A stretch of 9,771 nucleotides of DNA from Sphingomonas paucimobilis (GCA_945860425.1 CAMAQU010000050.1:1-9771), one strand, 5' to 3'. Counted from the first letter of the stretch, positions 1 through 7,102 are shown. The notes: generated by a model from the letters alone, not told the origin. Numbers and translations are program-made.

Positions 1-729
1 GCCCGCTTTGGGGATTGGCGCGCAACCGGCTCGGCAGGCGTCAAGGCCATCAGCGTTCCGGCCATTGCGCCTGCGCGCAAGATTGTGCTGGTGGATCGTC
101 CCGGATCACCGCAATCGCTGATCCTGGCCGGGCAAGTGCTGCCCAAAAAGGGGACGGATGATCTTGAAGCCCTGATGACCGCCAATCAGGCGCTGGGGTC
201 TGGATTTTTGTCGCGCATCAATATGGACCTTCGGGAAACCAAGGGCTGGTCTTATGGCGTGCGCGGCATGGTAAGCCGGGTGGTGGGCGATGTGCCCTAT
301 ATGATCTTTGCGCCCGTTCAGGCGGACCGCACCGGCGATTCCATTGCGGCGCTCCGGACCACCATTCAGGATTTTCTGAGCAAGAATGGCATCACCGCCG
401 AAGAAGTGGAGCGCATTATTACCGGGAGTATCCGCGAATTGCCCGGCAGCTTTGAAACGGGAGAGGATGTGCTCGGTGCGGTGCAGCGCAATGCGCTCTA
501 TAACCGCGCAGATGATTTTTATGATCGCCTTGCCTCGCGCTATCGGGCTATGACGCAGGAATCGTTGGATGCCTCAATCCGCTCCGTCCTCAAACCAGAT
601 GATTTCCTCTGGGTTGTCGTGGGAGATGCGAAAAATGTGCGTCCGCAACTTGAAAAATTGGGTCTGCCTGTCGACCTAATGTCAGGAGCCGATGGTAAAT
701 CTGCCTCGGCCAAACGTGAAGGAGAGTAA
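1..729 (+). CDS. M16 family zinc-peptidase-like protein, C-terminal part (5' end outside window)
   Basis: Frame 1 is open from the first base to the TAA at 727-729, giving 242 residues of a larger protein whose start lies upstream. The visible part looks like the C-terminal half of an M16 (pitrilysin/processing-peptidase) protein. The key segment is LGSGFLSRINMDLRETKGWSYG, split here as 'SRINMDLRE' followed by 'KGWSYG' (encoded around 199-255), the family's R-x5-RE-x-x-G-x-[AS]-Y-type motif. It is followed by helical stretches (SIAALRTTIQDFLSKNGI, then EEVERIITGSI) and a closing VVVGDAKNVRPQLEKLGLPV strand-helix typical of these proteins. The HxxEH zinc site belongs to the N-terminal half and is not visible, so whether it is an active peptidase or a paired inactive subunit cannot be told. 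Family members are commonly periplasmic or membrane-anchored in alphaproteobacteria. The last codons contain the ribosome-binding site of the next gene. Confidence 0.88.
   Translation, partial: ARFGDWRATGSAGVKAISVPAIAPARKIVLVDRPGSPQSLILAGQVLPKKGTDDLEALMTANQALGSGFLSRINMDLRETKGWSYGVRGMVSRVVGDVPYMIFAPVQADRTGDSIAALRTTIQDFLSKNGITAEEVERIITGSIRELPGSFETGEDVLGAVQRNALYNRADDFYDRLASRYRAMTQESLDASIRSVLKPDDFLWVVVGDAKNVRPQLEKLGLPVDLMSGADGKSASAKREGE
719..724 (+). promoter_or_regulatory. Ribosome binding site deciding the start at 731
   Basis: AAGGAG lies 6 nt before the ATG at 731, inside the final codons of the upstream peptidase gene. It favours this ATG over the in-frame ATG at 692, which sits inside the peptidase reading frame without a comparable site. 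Confidence 0.75.
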
Positions 730-730
730 A

Positions 731-1030
731 ATGGGTCTGTCTGGTTCCTATGAGTGCGTCGTGAAATCCCCCCTGGGTGACCAGAAATCGGTCATTGTTG
801 TCAATGTGGATGGCGATAGCTGGACTGGCACCAATACAGGTGCACAAGGGTCTGCCGAAATCACCGACGGCAAGGTTGACGGAAACACGCTGACCTGGTC
901 GATGAAGATGACGGTGCCGATGCCGATGACGCTTGAAGGCACGGCGACCATTGATGGCGACGATGTGACGGGCTCTGTAAAGGCAGGGGCCTTTGGCACC
1001 TTCCCGCTCACGGGCAAGCGCGCCGCTTAA
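731..1030 (+). CDS. Small beta-rich hypothetical protein, 99 aa
   Basis: I cannot assign a function. The ATG at 731 has AAGGAG 6 nt upstream and begins one base after the TAA of the peptidase gene, so the two genes are probably co-transcribed and translationally coupled. The 99-residue product has no signal peptide, lipobox, cysteine pair or membrane segment; its single Cys is residue 9. It is dominated by alternating hydrophobic/polar strands with Gly-Asp turns. Three related turns recur at residues 26-33, 49-55 and 74-81 with the pattern [VI]-D-G-[DN]-x-x-T, spaced 23-25 residues apart. There is a Met-Pro-rich stretch (TVPMPMTLEG, 61-70) and an end GAFGTFPLTGKRA. This suggests a small antiparallel beta-barrel or sandwich, probably cytoplasmic. 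Similar short hypothetical proteins are, as far as I recall, common in alphaproteobacteria. The gene is real on coding grounds (RBS, coupling, terminator just after it); function unknown. Confidence 0.82.
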   Translation: MGLSGSYECVVKSPLGDQKSVIVVNVDGDSWTGTNTGAQGSAEITDGKVDGNTLTWSMKMTVPMPMTLEGTATIDGDDVTGSVKAGAFGTFPLTGKRAA

Positions 1031-1051
1031 GGCTTTTCCAATTCGGATATG

Positions 1052-1089
1052 AAAAAGGCCCCCAGTCGATCCGACAGGGGGCCTTTTTT
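1052..1089. terminator. Bidirectional rho-independent terminator between convergent genes
   Basis: AAAAAGGCCCCC (1052-1063) pairs with GGGGGCCTTTTT (1077-1088). The inner GTCG/CGAC (1065-1068 with 1072-1075) extends the hairpin around a 3-nt loop. The T-run at 1084-1089 serves + strand transcripts ending after the small gene at 1030. The A-run at 1052-1056 gives a U-run to - strand transcripts leaving pal, which stops at 1108. Confidence 0.93.
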
Positions 1090-1107
1090 AATGCGCTTTT
1101 GGGCTGC

Positions 1108-1617
1108 TTATTGGACGGTCACCGTCACGGCGCGACGGTTACGCGCCCAATCGGCTTCGGTGGAGCCGAGAGCTTCGGGGCGTTCCTTGCCATAGCTGAC
1201 CGTGCTGATCCGCGCGGCATCAATGCCCAGGGCAGCCAAAGCATTTTTGGCAGAATTGGCACGGCGGGCACCAAGCGCAATGTTGTAATCGCGTGTGCCG
1301 CGCTCATCGGCATGACCTTCAATGGTGATGCGCACATTGGGATAACGCTTCAACCATTCCGCCTGACTGGTAAGTATTGCCTGATCTTCGGCGCCGACAT
1401 CGAACTTATCCGTGTCGAAGAAGATCCGGTCTGACGAAATATTGGCAATGAAATCCGCTTGCGATCCGGCAGCCGGGCCAACGGGTTCGGCCGGTCCTGT
1501 CGGCCCCTCAGCGCCAACGGGCGGCGGCGGCAGATCCTGCGGCGTTTCTTTCTTGGCACAGCCAGCAACGGCCATGAGGCTTGCAGCCATCAGCAGGCTT
1601 GCGATCTTCTTGTTCAT
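1108..1617 (-). CDS. pal: Peptidoglycan-associated outer-membrane lipoprotein Pal
   Basis: Pal anchors the outer membrane to peptidoglycan and is pulled on by TolA/TolB during constriction. The 169-residue product opens with a lipoprotein signal peptide: KK, a hydrophobic core, then the lipobox VAGC with the lipidated Cys at residue 20. A proline/glycine linker including PPPP (30-33) runs to about residue 55. An OmpA-like peptidoglycan-binding domain (about 60-169) follows, with the core motif EGHADERGTRDYN (100-112) and LGARRA (115-120), whose Asp and Arg bind diaminopimelate in the family. Size and architecture are normal for Pal. The ATG (1615-1617) has AAGGAG 6 nt upstream (1624-1629). 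It is the last gene of the tol block, 116 nt after tolB, and ends just before the bidirectional terminator. The wider gap and strong RBS leave room for extra expression from its own promoter. Confidence 0.97.
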   Translation of the reverse strand: MNKKIASLLMAASLMAVAGCAKKETPQDLPPPPVGAEGPTGPAEPVGPAAGSQADFIANISSDRIFFDTDKFDVGAEDQAILTSQAEWLKRYPNVRITIEGHADERGTRDYNIALGARRANSAKNALAALGIDAARISTVSYGKERPEALGSTEADWARNRRAVTVTVQ

Positions 1618-1654
1618 CTATGGCTCCTTTTCTTGGAAATATGCCCTTTGACTT

Positions 1655-1684
1655 AAGATTTGGGTATCGCAGGCCAAAGGTCAA
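1655..1684 (-). promoter_or_regulatory. Possible pal promoter
   Basis: Reading the - strand, TTGACC (1684-1679) resembles a -35 box, and AATCTT (1660-1655) lies 18 nt further on as a weak -10. The -35 falls inside an inverted repeat, AGGCCA (1671-1676) with TGGCCT (1692-1697). The match is partial and could be chance; pal may simply be read through from tolB. Confidence 0.25.
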
Positions 1685-1697
1685 GAGGATCTGGCCT
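1671..1697. repeat. Inverted repeat in the tolB-pal gap
   Basis: AGGCCA (1671-1676) and TGGCCT (1692-1697) are perfect 6-bp inverted arms around 15 nt. No T-run follows on the - strand, so it is not an obvious terminator. It could be an mRNA 3' structure after tolB or an operator overlapping the possible pal promoter. The rest of the 116-nt gap holds only the pal RBS. Confidence 0.4.
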
Positions 1698-1733
1698 TCG
1701 GCTCTCATACAAATAGGTCTGCCGCTGCGCTGG

Positions 1734-3062
1734 TTAAGGGAGGATCGGCCCCCAAGCAGGGTCAGATCCGTCGACCGGTGTTTCGATCCGTCGCTCTTTC
1801 GCGCCTGTGACATCCACCTGCATCACGCTGGCCTTGCCGGACCCCTGCTGGGTGCGGAAGAATTGGATGACGCGCCCATTGGGCGACCATGTCGGCGATT
1901 CATCCTGCCAACTGTCCGTCAGCAGTTTTTCCCCATTGCCAGCTGGGCTCATCACGCCAATGCGAAACGCACCGCCGGTGATTTTGGTAAAGGCAATCAA
2001 ATTGCCCCGTGGACTCCATTCGGGCGTTGCATAGCTGCCGCTGCCAAAGCTGATCCGCTGTTGATCAGAGCCATCGGCATTCATGATATAGACTTGCTGC
2101 TTACCCGACCGATCGCTTTCAAACGCAATCTTCGTTCCATCGGGCGAGTAGCTGCCGCCTGTTTCAATCGCGGGAGAGTTGGTCAGCCGGGTTGGCGTGC
2201 CACCTTGCGCGGGCACCGTATAGAGATCGGCATTGCCGCCCACGATCATGGAATAAAGGATCGTCTTTCCATCGGGTGACCAGCGCGGGCTGAATGTCTG
2301 GTTCGGGCTTTCCGTCACCAGCCTTTGTCGGCCTGTGACAACGTCATAGACATACACACGGGCGCGCCGTTCAATATAGGACACATAGACAATCGACTTA
2401 TAGTCCGGGGAAAAGCGCGGGGTGAGGGCAATGGACTGCCCATTGGTGATGAAGCGGTGATTGGCCCCATCTGAGTCCATGATGGCCAGCCGCTTGACCC
2501 GGTTCCCCTTAGGGCCAGTCTCGGCAATATAGGCGATGCGGCTGTCGAAGAATGGGCTTTCGCCGGACAGACGCGCATAAATGGCATCGGCGCATTTATG
2601 GGCTGCCCGCCGCCAATCGCGCGGTTGAACGACAAAGCCCTGCCGCACCATTTCTGACTTCAGGCCAACATCAAAAAGATAGCACCCAACCGTCAGCGTG
2701 CCATCGTCATTATTGCGGACATAGCCATGAACGATATTTTCAGCATTCATGCCCGCCCATTCCGAAAAAGCGGGGGCAGTGATGTCTGCCATTGTCGTGC
2801 CACGCAAGCCCGCCGGGCCTTTGGGTGTAAAGACATCGGTCGCGTTCAGATCATTGGATATGATTTCCGCAACACGCCGTCCCAATTCACCCGTTGGCCC
2901 TGCGGGCGTAACAACATCGGTCGGCGTCGCCAGCGGGGGAATAGCAACGACAAAGGAATCCGTCGGATTATCATCCGTGATCGTGCCGGAAATCTGGGCG
3001 GCAACGGGTGCCGAAGCAAAAAGGCCCGCCAAGAAAAGAGCGGTAGCATAACGCGTCTGCAT
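1734..3062 (-). CDS. tolB: Tol-Pal system periplasmic protein TolB
   Basis: TolB is a periplasmic protein that binds Pal through its beta-propeller and TolA through its N-terminus. The 442-residue product has a Sec signal peptide (RYATALFLAGLFASAPVAA) with likely cleavage after Ala22. An N-terminal alpha/beta domain (about 35-165) contains VAIPPL, an LGRRVAEIISNDL helix and YVRNNDDGTLTV. A propeller of WD40-like TolB repeats follows, with blades marked by FSPDYKSIVYVS (218-229), WSPDGKTILYSM (261-272), YSPDGTKIAFESDR (305-318), WSPRGNLIAFTK (349-360) and WSPNGRVIQFFR (392-403). Length is close to the usual 430 or so. The ATG (3060-3062) lies one base after the tolA stop, with AGAGG inside the last tolA codons as a weak RBS, so translation is probably coupled to tolA. 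Nothing looks truncated or missing. Confidence 0.97.
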   Translation of the reverse strand: MQTRYATALFLAGLFASAPVAAQISGTITDDNPTDSFVVAIPPLATPTDVVTPAGPTGELGRRVAEIISNDLNATDVFTPKGPAGLRGTTMADITAPAFSEWAGMNAENIVHGYVRNNDDGTLTVGCYLFDVGLKSEMVRQGFVVQPRDWRRAAHKCADAIYARLSGESPFFDSRIAYIAETGPKGNRVKRLAIMDSDGANHRFITNGQSIALTPRFSPDYKSIVYVSYIERRARVYVYDVVTGRQRLVTESPNQTFSPRWSPDGKTILYSMIVGGNADLYTVPAQGGTPTRLTNSPAIETGGSYSPDGTKIAFESDRSGKQQVYIMNADGSDQQRISFGSGSYATPEWSPRGNLIAFTKITGGAFRIGVMSPAGNGEKLLTDSWQDESPTWSPNGRVIQFFRTQQGSGKASVMQVDVTGAKERRIETPVDGSDPAWGPILP

Positions 3063-3063
3063 G

Positions 3064-3810
3064 TTATTTTAACCTCTTGTCAAAGGTGAGTTCCATCGAT
3101 TGCCAAATGGCATAATGTTCTGGCGGAAGGGCGAAAGGGGCGGCGCGCCGAATGGCGGATGCCGCGCGCTCTGCGTGCAGCGCCTTGAGGTTCCCATTAT
3201 TCTCATTCTCGCCCAATTGGCTCTTGATCGTGATGGTGCCAACTGATCCATCCGGCCTTAATGTGACGACAAGGCTCGTTCTCAGCAACTCGGCATCCAC
3301 GCCTGTCGGCGCGCGCCAATAGCGTTTGATTTGGGAAAATAGGGCTTGAATGAAGCTCGCTTCCAACTGTGCGGCCGTTCGTGCGGCAGGTGTGCCGCTG
3401 CCTTGCGCTGCTGTTCCACGGCCTGTTCCGGGGGTGGCGCTTTCGCGGCTCGCCGCGCGTGACAATTGGCTGGCAAGGGAGGAATCTAGCCGGGACTGGC
3501 GGGGCTTTATGGGTGCCGGTTTGTCTGATGGGGCTTGTGCGGCCTTCCGGCTTTCAGGCTTTGGTGCGGGCGGTGTTGGGGCCTCTGGTTCCGCCGGTGC
3601 ATCGCTTGGTGCGGGTGGGGCGCTGGCCTGCGCGACGGCATCGGGTGCTGCCGACTCAAGAGACTTGGCGTCGACCAGATCTACCGCAATGGGCGGATTG
3701 GCGGGCGGCAGTTTTGGCTTGGGGCTGAGCAAGCTGACAGACAGCGCCCCGAACAGCAGGGCGTGGCCGATAACGGCAACCCATAATCCTGTTCGTTCGG
3801 CGTGATCCAT
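3064..3810 (-). CDS. tolA: TolA/TonB-type cell-envelope energy transducer, short TolA
   Basis: TolA spans the periplasm, passing force from TolQ-TolR to TolB and Pal. The 248 residues comprise a short cytoplasmic N-terminus, one membrane helix (about 9-28), a Pro/Ala-rich linker (30-105), a Ser/Gly/Ala-rich stretch (106-145) and a C-terminal TolA/TonB-like domain (about 148-248; LVVTLRPDGSVGTITI, then HAERAASAIRRAAPFALP). His16 in the membrane helix matches the conserved His of the TolA/TonB 'SHLS' motif, but the Ser normally four residues earlier is Ala12. It is much shorter than the 421-residue E. coli protein because the long helical domain II is replaced by the Pro/Ala linker. Position between tolR and tolB makes TolA, rather than TonB, the right call. 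The start (3808-3810) is 4 nt after the tolR stop, with a GGAGG 12 nt upstream inside tolR. High GC and Pro/Ala codons produce long meaningless antisense frames here. Confidence 0.93.
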   Translation of the reverse strand: MDHAERTGLWVAVIGHALLFGALSVSLLSPKPKLPPANPPIAVDLVDAKSLESAAPDAVAQASAPPAPSDAPAEPEAPTPPAPKPESRKAAQAPSDKPAPIKPRQSRLDSSLASQLSRAASRESATPGTGRGTAAQGSGTPAARTAAQLEASFIQALFSQIKRYWRAPTGVDAELLRTSLVVTLRPDGSVGTITIKSQLGENENNGNLKALHAERAASAIRRAAPFALPPEHYAIWQSMELTFDKRLK

Positions 3811-3814
3811 CAGA

Positions 3815-4258
3815 TCAGCGCGCCTCCGCTTTGGCTGTGCCCTCTGTTGTCACCAGGGCAACGCGCTTCAGGCCAGCGCGGTTCACTTCACCCATGACGG
3901 CCATCACCTCCCCATAATCCAGCCCACGATCTGCACGCAGAAAGATTTGCGGCCCTTCGGCGCCACCCTTCGTGGCGATCTCAGCCAGACGTTCTGGTAG
4001 CTCTGCCCGGCTGATTTGGGCGTCATCAAAGAACAGCCCGCCCGTTGCATCCATCGAGAGCTGGACGGGCTTGTCAGCCTGATCCAGCGCCTTTGCGCGA
4101 CTATCGGGCAGGGTGATGGGCACGCCCGCGACAAGAAGCGGCGCCGTCACCATGAAGATGATCAGCAGCACCAACATGACATCGACCAGCGGCGTCACAT
4201 TGATTTCGGCCATAGGCGCGCGCTTGCTGCCCGGTCGGGAGGAGTGAACAGGTCCCAT
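3815..4258 (-). CDS. tolR: Tol-Pal system inner-membrane protein TolR (ExbD family)
   Basis: TolR works with TolQ as a proton channel/stator energising TolA. The 147-residue product has the ExbD/TolR layout: a basic cytoplasmic tail (SSRPGSKRAPMAEINVTP), a single membrane helix (about 23-43) carrying the essential proton-relay Asp as PLVDVMLVLL (Asp26), and a periplasmic domain (about 48-140) with VPITLPDS, IFLRADRGLDYGEVMAVMGEV and GLKRVALVT. All are family hallmarks. The ATG (4256-4258) is 3 nt after the tolQ TAG. GGAG, formed by the last tolQ codons, is about 9 nt upstream. An internal Met16 is possible as a start but would drop the basic tail, so the longer form is preferred. Confidence 0.96.
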   Translation of the reverse strand: MGPVHSSRPGSKRAPMAEINVTPLVDVMLVLLIIFMVTAPLLVAGVPITLPDSRAKALDQADKPVQLSMDATGGLFFDDAQISRAELPERLAEIATKGGAEGPQIFLRADRGLDYGEVMAVMGEVNRAGLKRVALVTTEGTAKAEAR

Positions 4259-4261
4259 GGA

Positions 4262-4948
4262 CTAACGCTCCAGCTCTCGGCTCAGCGTGGCGTGAAAGCC
4301 ATCGGCAAAGCGCGTCAGCCGGGATTCCAACATGTTCAGCCCATGGCCAAAGCGGTTATAGGCAATGACGGCGGGAATTGCGGCAAACAGGCCAATGGCC
4401 GTTGCGAACAGCGCCTCTGCAATGCCGGGCGCGACGACGGCGAGCGACGTATTCTGCTGATCGGCAATGGCGGTAAAGCTGCGCATAATGCCCCAGACGG
4501 TCCCGAATAGGCCAACAAAGGGGGCAACGCTGCCCACGGTGGCCAGCATATTGAGCCGTTCCCCCAGTCGTTCGATTTCGGCGGCAATCGCCGTGCCCAT
4601 TGCACCCGCCAGACGCTGTCTCGTGCCTTCTCGGTCAACCGCAGACCGCCCTGTGGACCGGCGCCATTCAATGATCCCCGCTTGAAAGACGCGGGCGGTC
4701 GGAAGCGGGCTGTCCTTATGCGCTTTGTAAAAGCCATCGGTGTCGTCGGCCTTCCAAAAATCCCGTTCAAACAAGGTGCAATCGCGCTGTGTGCGCTTCA
4801 TCTTCATCCAGTGGGAAAAGATGATGGACCAAGTCCAGATGCTGGCCACCAAAAGGCCGAGCATGACCAGTTTAACGACAATGTCGGCCTGAAGGAACAG
4901 CGCCCAAGGGGACAGGTTGGCGGCTTCGGTGGCAAGGCTCGGCGTCAT
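4262..4948 (-). CDS. tolQ: Tol-Pal system inner-membrane proton channel TolQ (ExbB/MotA family)
   Basis: TolQ forms the multimeric channel around TolR that harvests the proton-motive force. The 228 residues show three membrane helices at about 22-46 (VVKLVMLGLLVASIWTWSII), 136-158 and 172-197, separated by a cytoplasmic loop of about 90 residues. The signature MotA/TolQ/ExbB region is clear: LATVGSVAPFVGLFGTVWGI (135-154) and then APGIAEALFATAIGLFAAIP (173-192). Length equals that of typical TolQ (about 230). Its ATG overlaps the ybgC stop as ATGA (4945-4948), indicating translational coupling; a loose GAAGAGAG sequence upstream may help initiation. The C-terminal end (GFHATLSRELER) is normal, and no residue of the channel core looks missing. 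Confidence 0.97.
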   Translation of the reverse strand: MTPSLATEAANLSPWALFLQADIVVKLVMLGLLVASIWTWSIIFSHWMKMKRTQRDCTLFERDFWKADDTDGFYKAHKDSPLPTARVFQAGIIEWRRSTGRSAVDREGTRQRLAGAMGTAIAAEIERLGERLNMLATVGSVAPFVGLFGTVWGIMRSFTAIADQQNTSLAVVAPGIAEALFATAIGLFAAIPAVIAYNRFGHGLNMLESRLTRFADGFHATLSRELER

Positions 4949-5481
4949 ATTGATTTGCTCTCTTCAATCATATCGGGGCTTTCGGGCAAAAGGCGTTGAA
5001 AGGCATTCATCCAGGCGGGTGGCTGGCGACGGGGTCGTCCATCGGGTGTGATGAAGGCTGCCGTTACCCTGGCATCGGCCATAAGTTCATCCCCCAACAT
5101 GACTCGTTGCTGAATCACGCAGGCGGCCGCCCGCAATTGCTCCACGGTGGAGGCGATAACCAGCGCATCATCAAATCGGGCCGGGCGGCGATAGCGAATG
5201 GTCAAATCGGCCACAGCATAAACCCCTTCGCCATTGGCAAAGGCGTCGCGCTGATCAATTCCCGCCACGCGCAGCATGTCGGATCGGGCTCGTTCCATGA
5301 AACGCAGATAATTGGCGTGATAGACCACGCCCGAAAAATCCGTGTCTTCAAAATAGACACGCACCGGAAAGCGGTGCTCACGTCCAACGAAGCGGCCTGC
5401 TATGGGCATATCGGGTGAGGATGCAGTCATCGAATGGGCTTTAGACGATCTTGTTCGGGAAATGAATCCCATGCTGTGCAT
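4945..5481 (-). CDS. ybgC: YbgC-family acyl-CoA thioesterase of the Tol-Pal operon
   Basis: YbgC proteins are hotdog-fold thioesterases acting on acyl-CoA, or acyl-ACP in some species, often linked to phospholipid metabolism, and are regularly encoded beside tolQ. The catalytic segment VYFEDTDFSGVVYHANYL is present at residues 42-59, with Asp48 matching the active-site Asp (Asp18) of E. coli YbgC. ERARSDML and a strand-rich middle (LTIRYRRPARFDDALVI) follow. The longest form, 178 residues, starts at the ATG 5479-5481, which overlaps the ruvB stop as TAATG. It carries about 30 extra N-terminal residues relative to E. coli YbgC. Alternative ATGs at 5470-5472, 5428-5430 and 5407-5409 also lack a clear RBS. 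I chose the first because re-initiation at the overlapping stop is plausible, but the true start is uncertain. The stop overlaps tolQ by 4 nt. Confidence 0.92.
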   Translation of the reverse strand: MHSMGFISRTRSSKAHSMTASSPDMPIAGRFVGREHRFPVRVYFEDTDFSGVVYHANYLRFMERARSDMLRVAGIDQRDAFANGEGVYAVADLTIRYRRPARFDDALVIASTVEQLRAAACVIQQRVMLGDELMADARVTAAFITPDGRPRRQPPAWMNAFQRLLPESPDMIEESKSI

Positions 5482-6509
5482 TAAGAGGCGTCAAACAATC
5501 CATCCTGGCTGCCTGCAGGCGGATTAAGCCCTAAATGCTTCCACCCCGGCGGGTTAAGCAGCCGCCCGCGCGCTGTGCGGGCGATGAGGCCCAGTTGCAG
5601 CAAATAAGGCTCCACCACATCTTCAATCGTATCGCGCGGCTCAGACAGGCCGGCCGCCAGCGCCTCAACACCAACCGGGCCTCCGCGATAGACATCGGCA
5701 ATCATCGTCAAATAGCGGCGATCCATGGCATCAAGGCCTAGTCCATCGACCTCAAGGCGATTGAGAGCCGAATCCGCCGCCTTTGCCGTAACAATTGCTT
5801 CGCCTGCCACATTGGCAAAATCTCGCACCCGGCGCAGCAAGCGCCCGGCAATGCGCGGCGTGCCGCGCGACCGCTTGGCAATTTCATGCGCGCCATCATC
5901 TGCAATGCCAAGGTCAAGAAGCCCGGCGGCCCGACGAATGACCTGTTCAAGCTCCGCATGGCTATAGAAATTCAGGCGGATCGGGATGCCAAAGCGATCC
6001 CGAAGCGGTGTTGTGAGCAGCCCCTGCCGCGTGGTGGCCCCCACCAGTGTAAATTTGGGCAGATCAATCCTGACCGACCGAGCGGAAGGCCCTTCGCCGA
6101 TCATGATGTCGAGCGCACGATCCTCCATCGCCGGATAGAGCACTTCTTCAACTGCCGGATTGAGACGGTGGATTTCATCAATGAAGAGAACATCGCCATC
6201 TTCCAAATTGGTCAAAAGCGCGGCCAAATCCCCGGACTTGGCAATGACCGGCCCGGATGTTGCCCGAAACCCAACCCCCATTTCGCGCGCGACAATCTGG
6301 GCAAGCGTGGTTTTACCCAGACCGGGTGGGCCGAAAAACAGCACATGGTCTAGAGCGTCTCCGCGCGATCTGGCGGCTTCAATGAACACGCGCAAATTAT
6401 CGCGCGCGGCCCTTTGCCCGACAAATTCATCAAGGGCTTTGGGCCGCAAGGCAGCGTCCACATCTTCGGGCCGCCGTCCGGCCGCTAACAGGCGATCGTC
6501 CTCGCTCAT
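5481..6509 (-). CDS. ruvB: Holliday junction branch-migration ATPase RuvB
   Basis: RuvB is the hexameric AAA+ motor that, loaded by RuvA, drives branch migration of Holliday junctions in recombinational repair. The 342 residues contain Walker A GPPGLGKTT (60-68), Walker B LFIDEIH (108-114), sensor I GATTR (157-161) and the arginine-finger region PLRDRFG (168-174). A C-terminal winged-helix DNA-binding domain follows (about 255-330; GPVGVEALAAGLSEPRDTIEDV, then YLLQLGLIARTARGR). The N-terminal RPKALDEFVGQ matches the usual family start. Length is typical (about 336-350). The ATG overlaps the ruvA stop as ATGA (6506-6509), with AAAGG inside ruvA acting as a possible RBS. The stop overlaps the ybgC start by one base. 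Confidence 0.98.
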   Translation of the reverse strand: MSEDDRLLAAGRRPEDVDAALRPKALDEFVGQRAARDNLRVFIEAARSRGDALDHVLFFGPPGLGKTTLAQIVAREMGVGFRATSGPVIAKSGDLAALLTNLEDGDVLFIDEIHRLNPAVEEVLYPAMEDRALDIMIGEGPSARSVRIDLPKFTLVGATTRQGLLTTPLRDRFGIPIRLNFYSHAELEQVIRRAAGLLDLGIADDGAHEIAKRSRGTPRIAGRLLRRVRDFANVAGEAIVTAKAADSALNRLEVDGLGLDAMDRRYLTMIADVYRGGPVGVEALAAGLSEPRDTIEDVVEPYLLQLGLIARTARGRLLNPPGWKHLGLNPPAGSQDGLFDAS

Positions 6510-7102
6510 TTAGACGCCTTTCGAAGCGCCAGACGCACCAGCGCATCCAGCGTCGCACCAGCGCCCAAATCTGCCTCTGCGGCGGCCACCGCAGCACTGG
6601 CCTCGGCGGGCTTAAAGCCAAGATTGCCCAGTGCCGAAATGGCGTCGGCAGCAGCACCAGAGCCGCTCATTGGGGTCGCGCCCGCAGGGCCAATTGCAAC
6701 CGGGCCAACCTTATCCTTCAATTCGCGCACAATGCGTTCGGCAAGCTTCGGGCCAACGCCATTGGCGCGGGCGACCATCGCTTTGTCCTGTCGGGCAACG
6801 GCTTGGCTCAGTTCATCTGCATCCAGTGTCGAGAGGATCGAGAGCGCAACCTTGCCGCCCACGCCCTGCACGCCCGTCAAAAGGCGGAACCAGTCCCGCT
6901 CTCCGGCACTGCCAAAGGCAAAGAGCGTCATGGAGTCTTCGCGCACCTGAAGTTCGGTATAGAGGGTGACTTGGCTTCCCGTGCCGCCAATGGCGCTGAG
7001 CGTTCGGCTGGAGGCAAGGATGAGATAACCGACGCCATTCACATCGATTACCGCATGGTCAGCGGCGCTTTCGACAAGGGTTCCGGTCAAGCGGGCGATC
7101 AT
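6506..7102 (-). CDS. ruvA: Holliday junction DNA helicase subunit RuvA
   Basis: RuvA binds the four-way junction as a tetramer and positions the two RuvB rings. The 198 residues include an N-terminal OB-fold domain (MIARLTGTLVES, then VNGVGYLI). The acidic pin residues are retained as Glu55-Asp56 in VREDSMTLFAF, and there are two helix-hairpin-helix motifs, LLTGVQGVGGKVALSIL (74-90) and NGVGPKLAERIVREL (114-128). A flexible Gly/Ala-rich linker (about 134-150) leads to domain III (about 151-198), which contacts RuvB. Length matches the E. coli protein (203). The ATG (7100-7102) is preceded by an AGAGGGGG purine run (7104-7111). The gene lies 74 nt after ruvC and overlaps ruvB by 4 nt. The order ruvC-ruvA-ruvB is the usual one. 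Confidence 0.98.
   Translation of the reverse strand: MIARLTGTLVESAADHAVIDVNGVGYLILASSRTLSAIGGTGSQVTLYTELQVREDSMTLFAFGSAGERDWFRLLTGVQGVGGKVALSILSTLDADELSQAVARQDKAMVARANGVGPKLAERIVRELKDKVGPVAIGPAGATPMSGSGAAADAISALGNLGFKPAEASAAVAAAEADLGAGATLDALVRLALRKASK

Noticed and set aside
692..730. Earlier ATG for the small beta-rich protein
   Set aside because: It lies inside the peptidase frame without an RBS, while the ATG at 731 has AAGGAG at the right distance.
1581..2279. A 232-codon open frame on the + strand opposite pal/tolB
   Set aside because: It runs antisense to the clearly coding tolB propeller, has Arg/Pro/His-rich composition without any recognisable domain, and has no RBS.
3350..3805. 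Gly/Ala-rich + strand frames opposite tolA
   Set aside because: They mirror the Pro/Ala-rich tolA linker on the other strand; low-complexity GC-rich coding DNA commonly leaves such open antisense frames.
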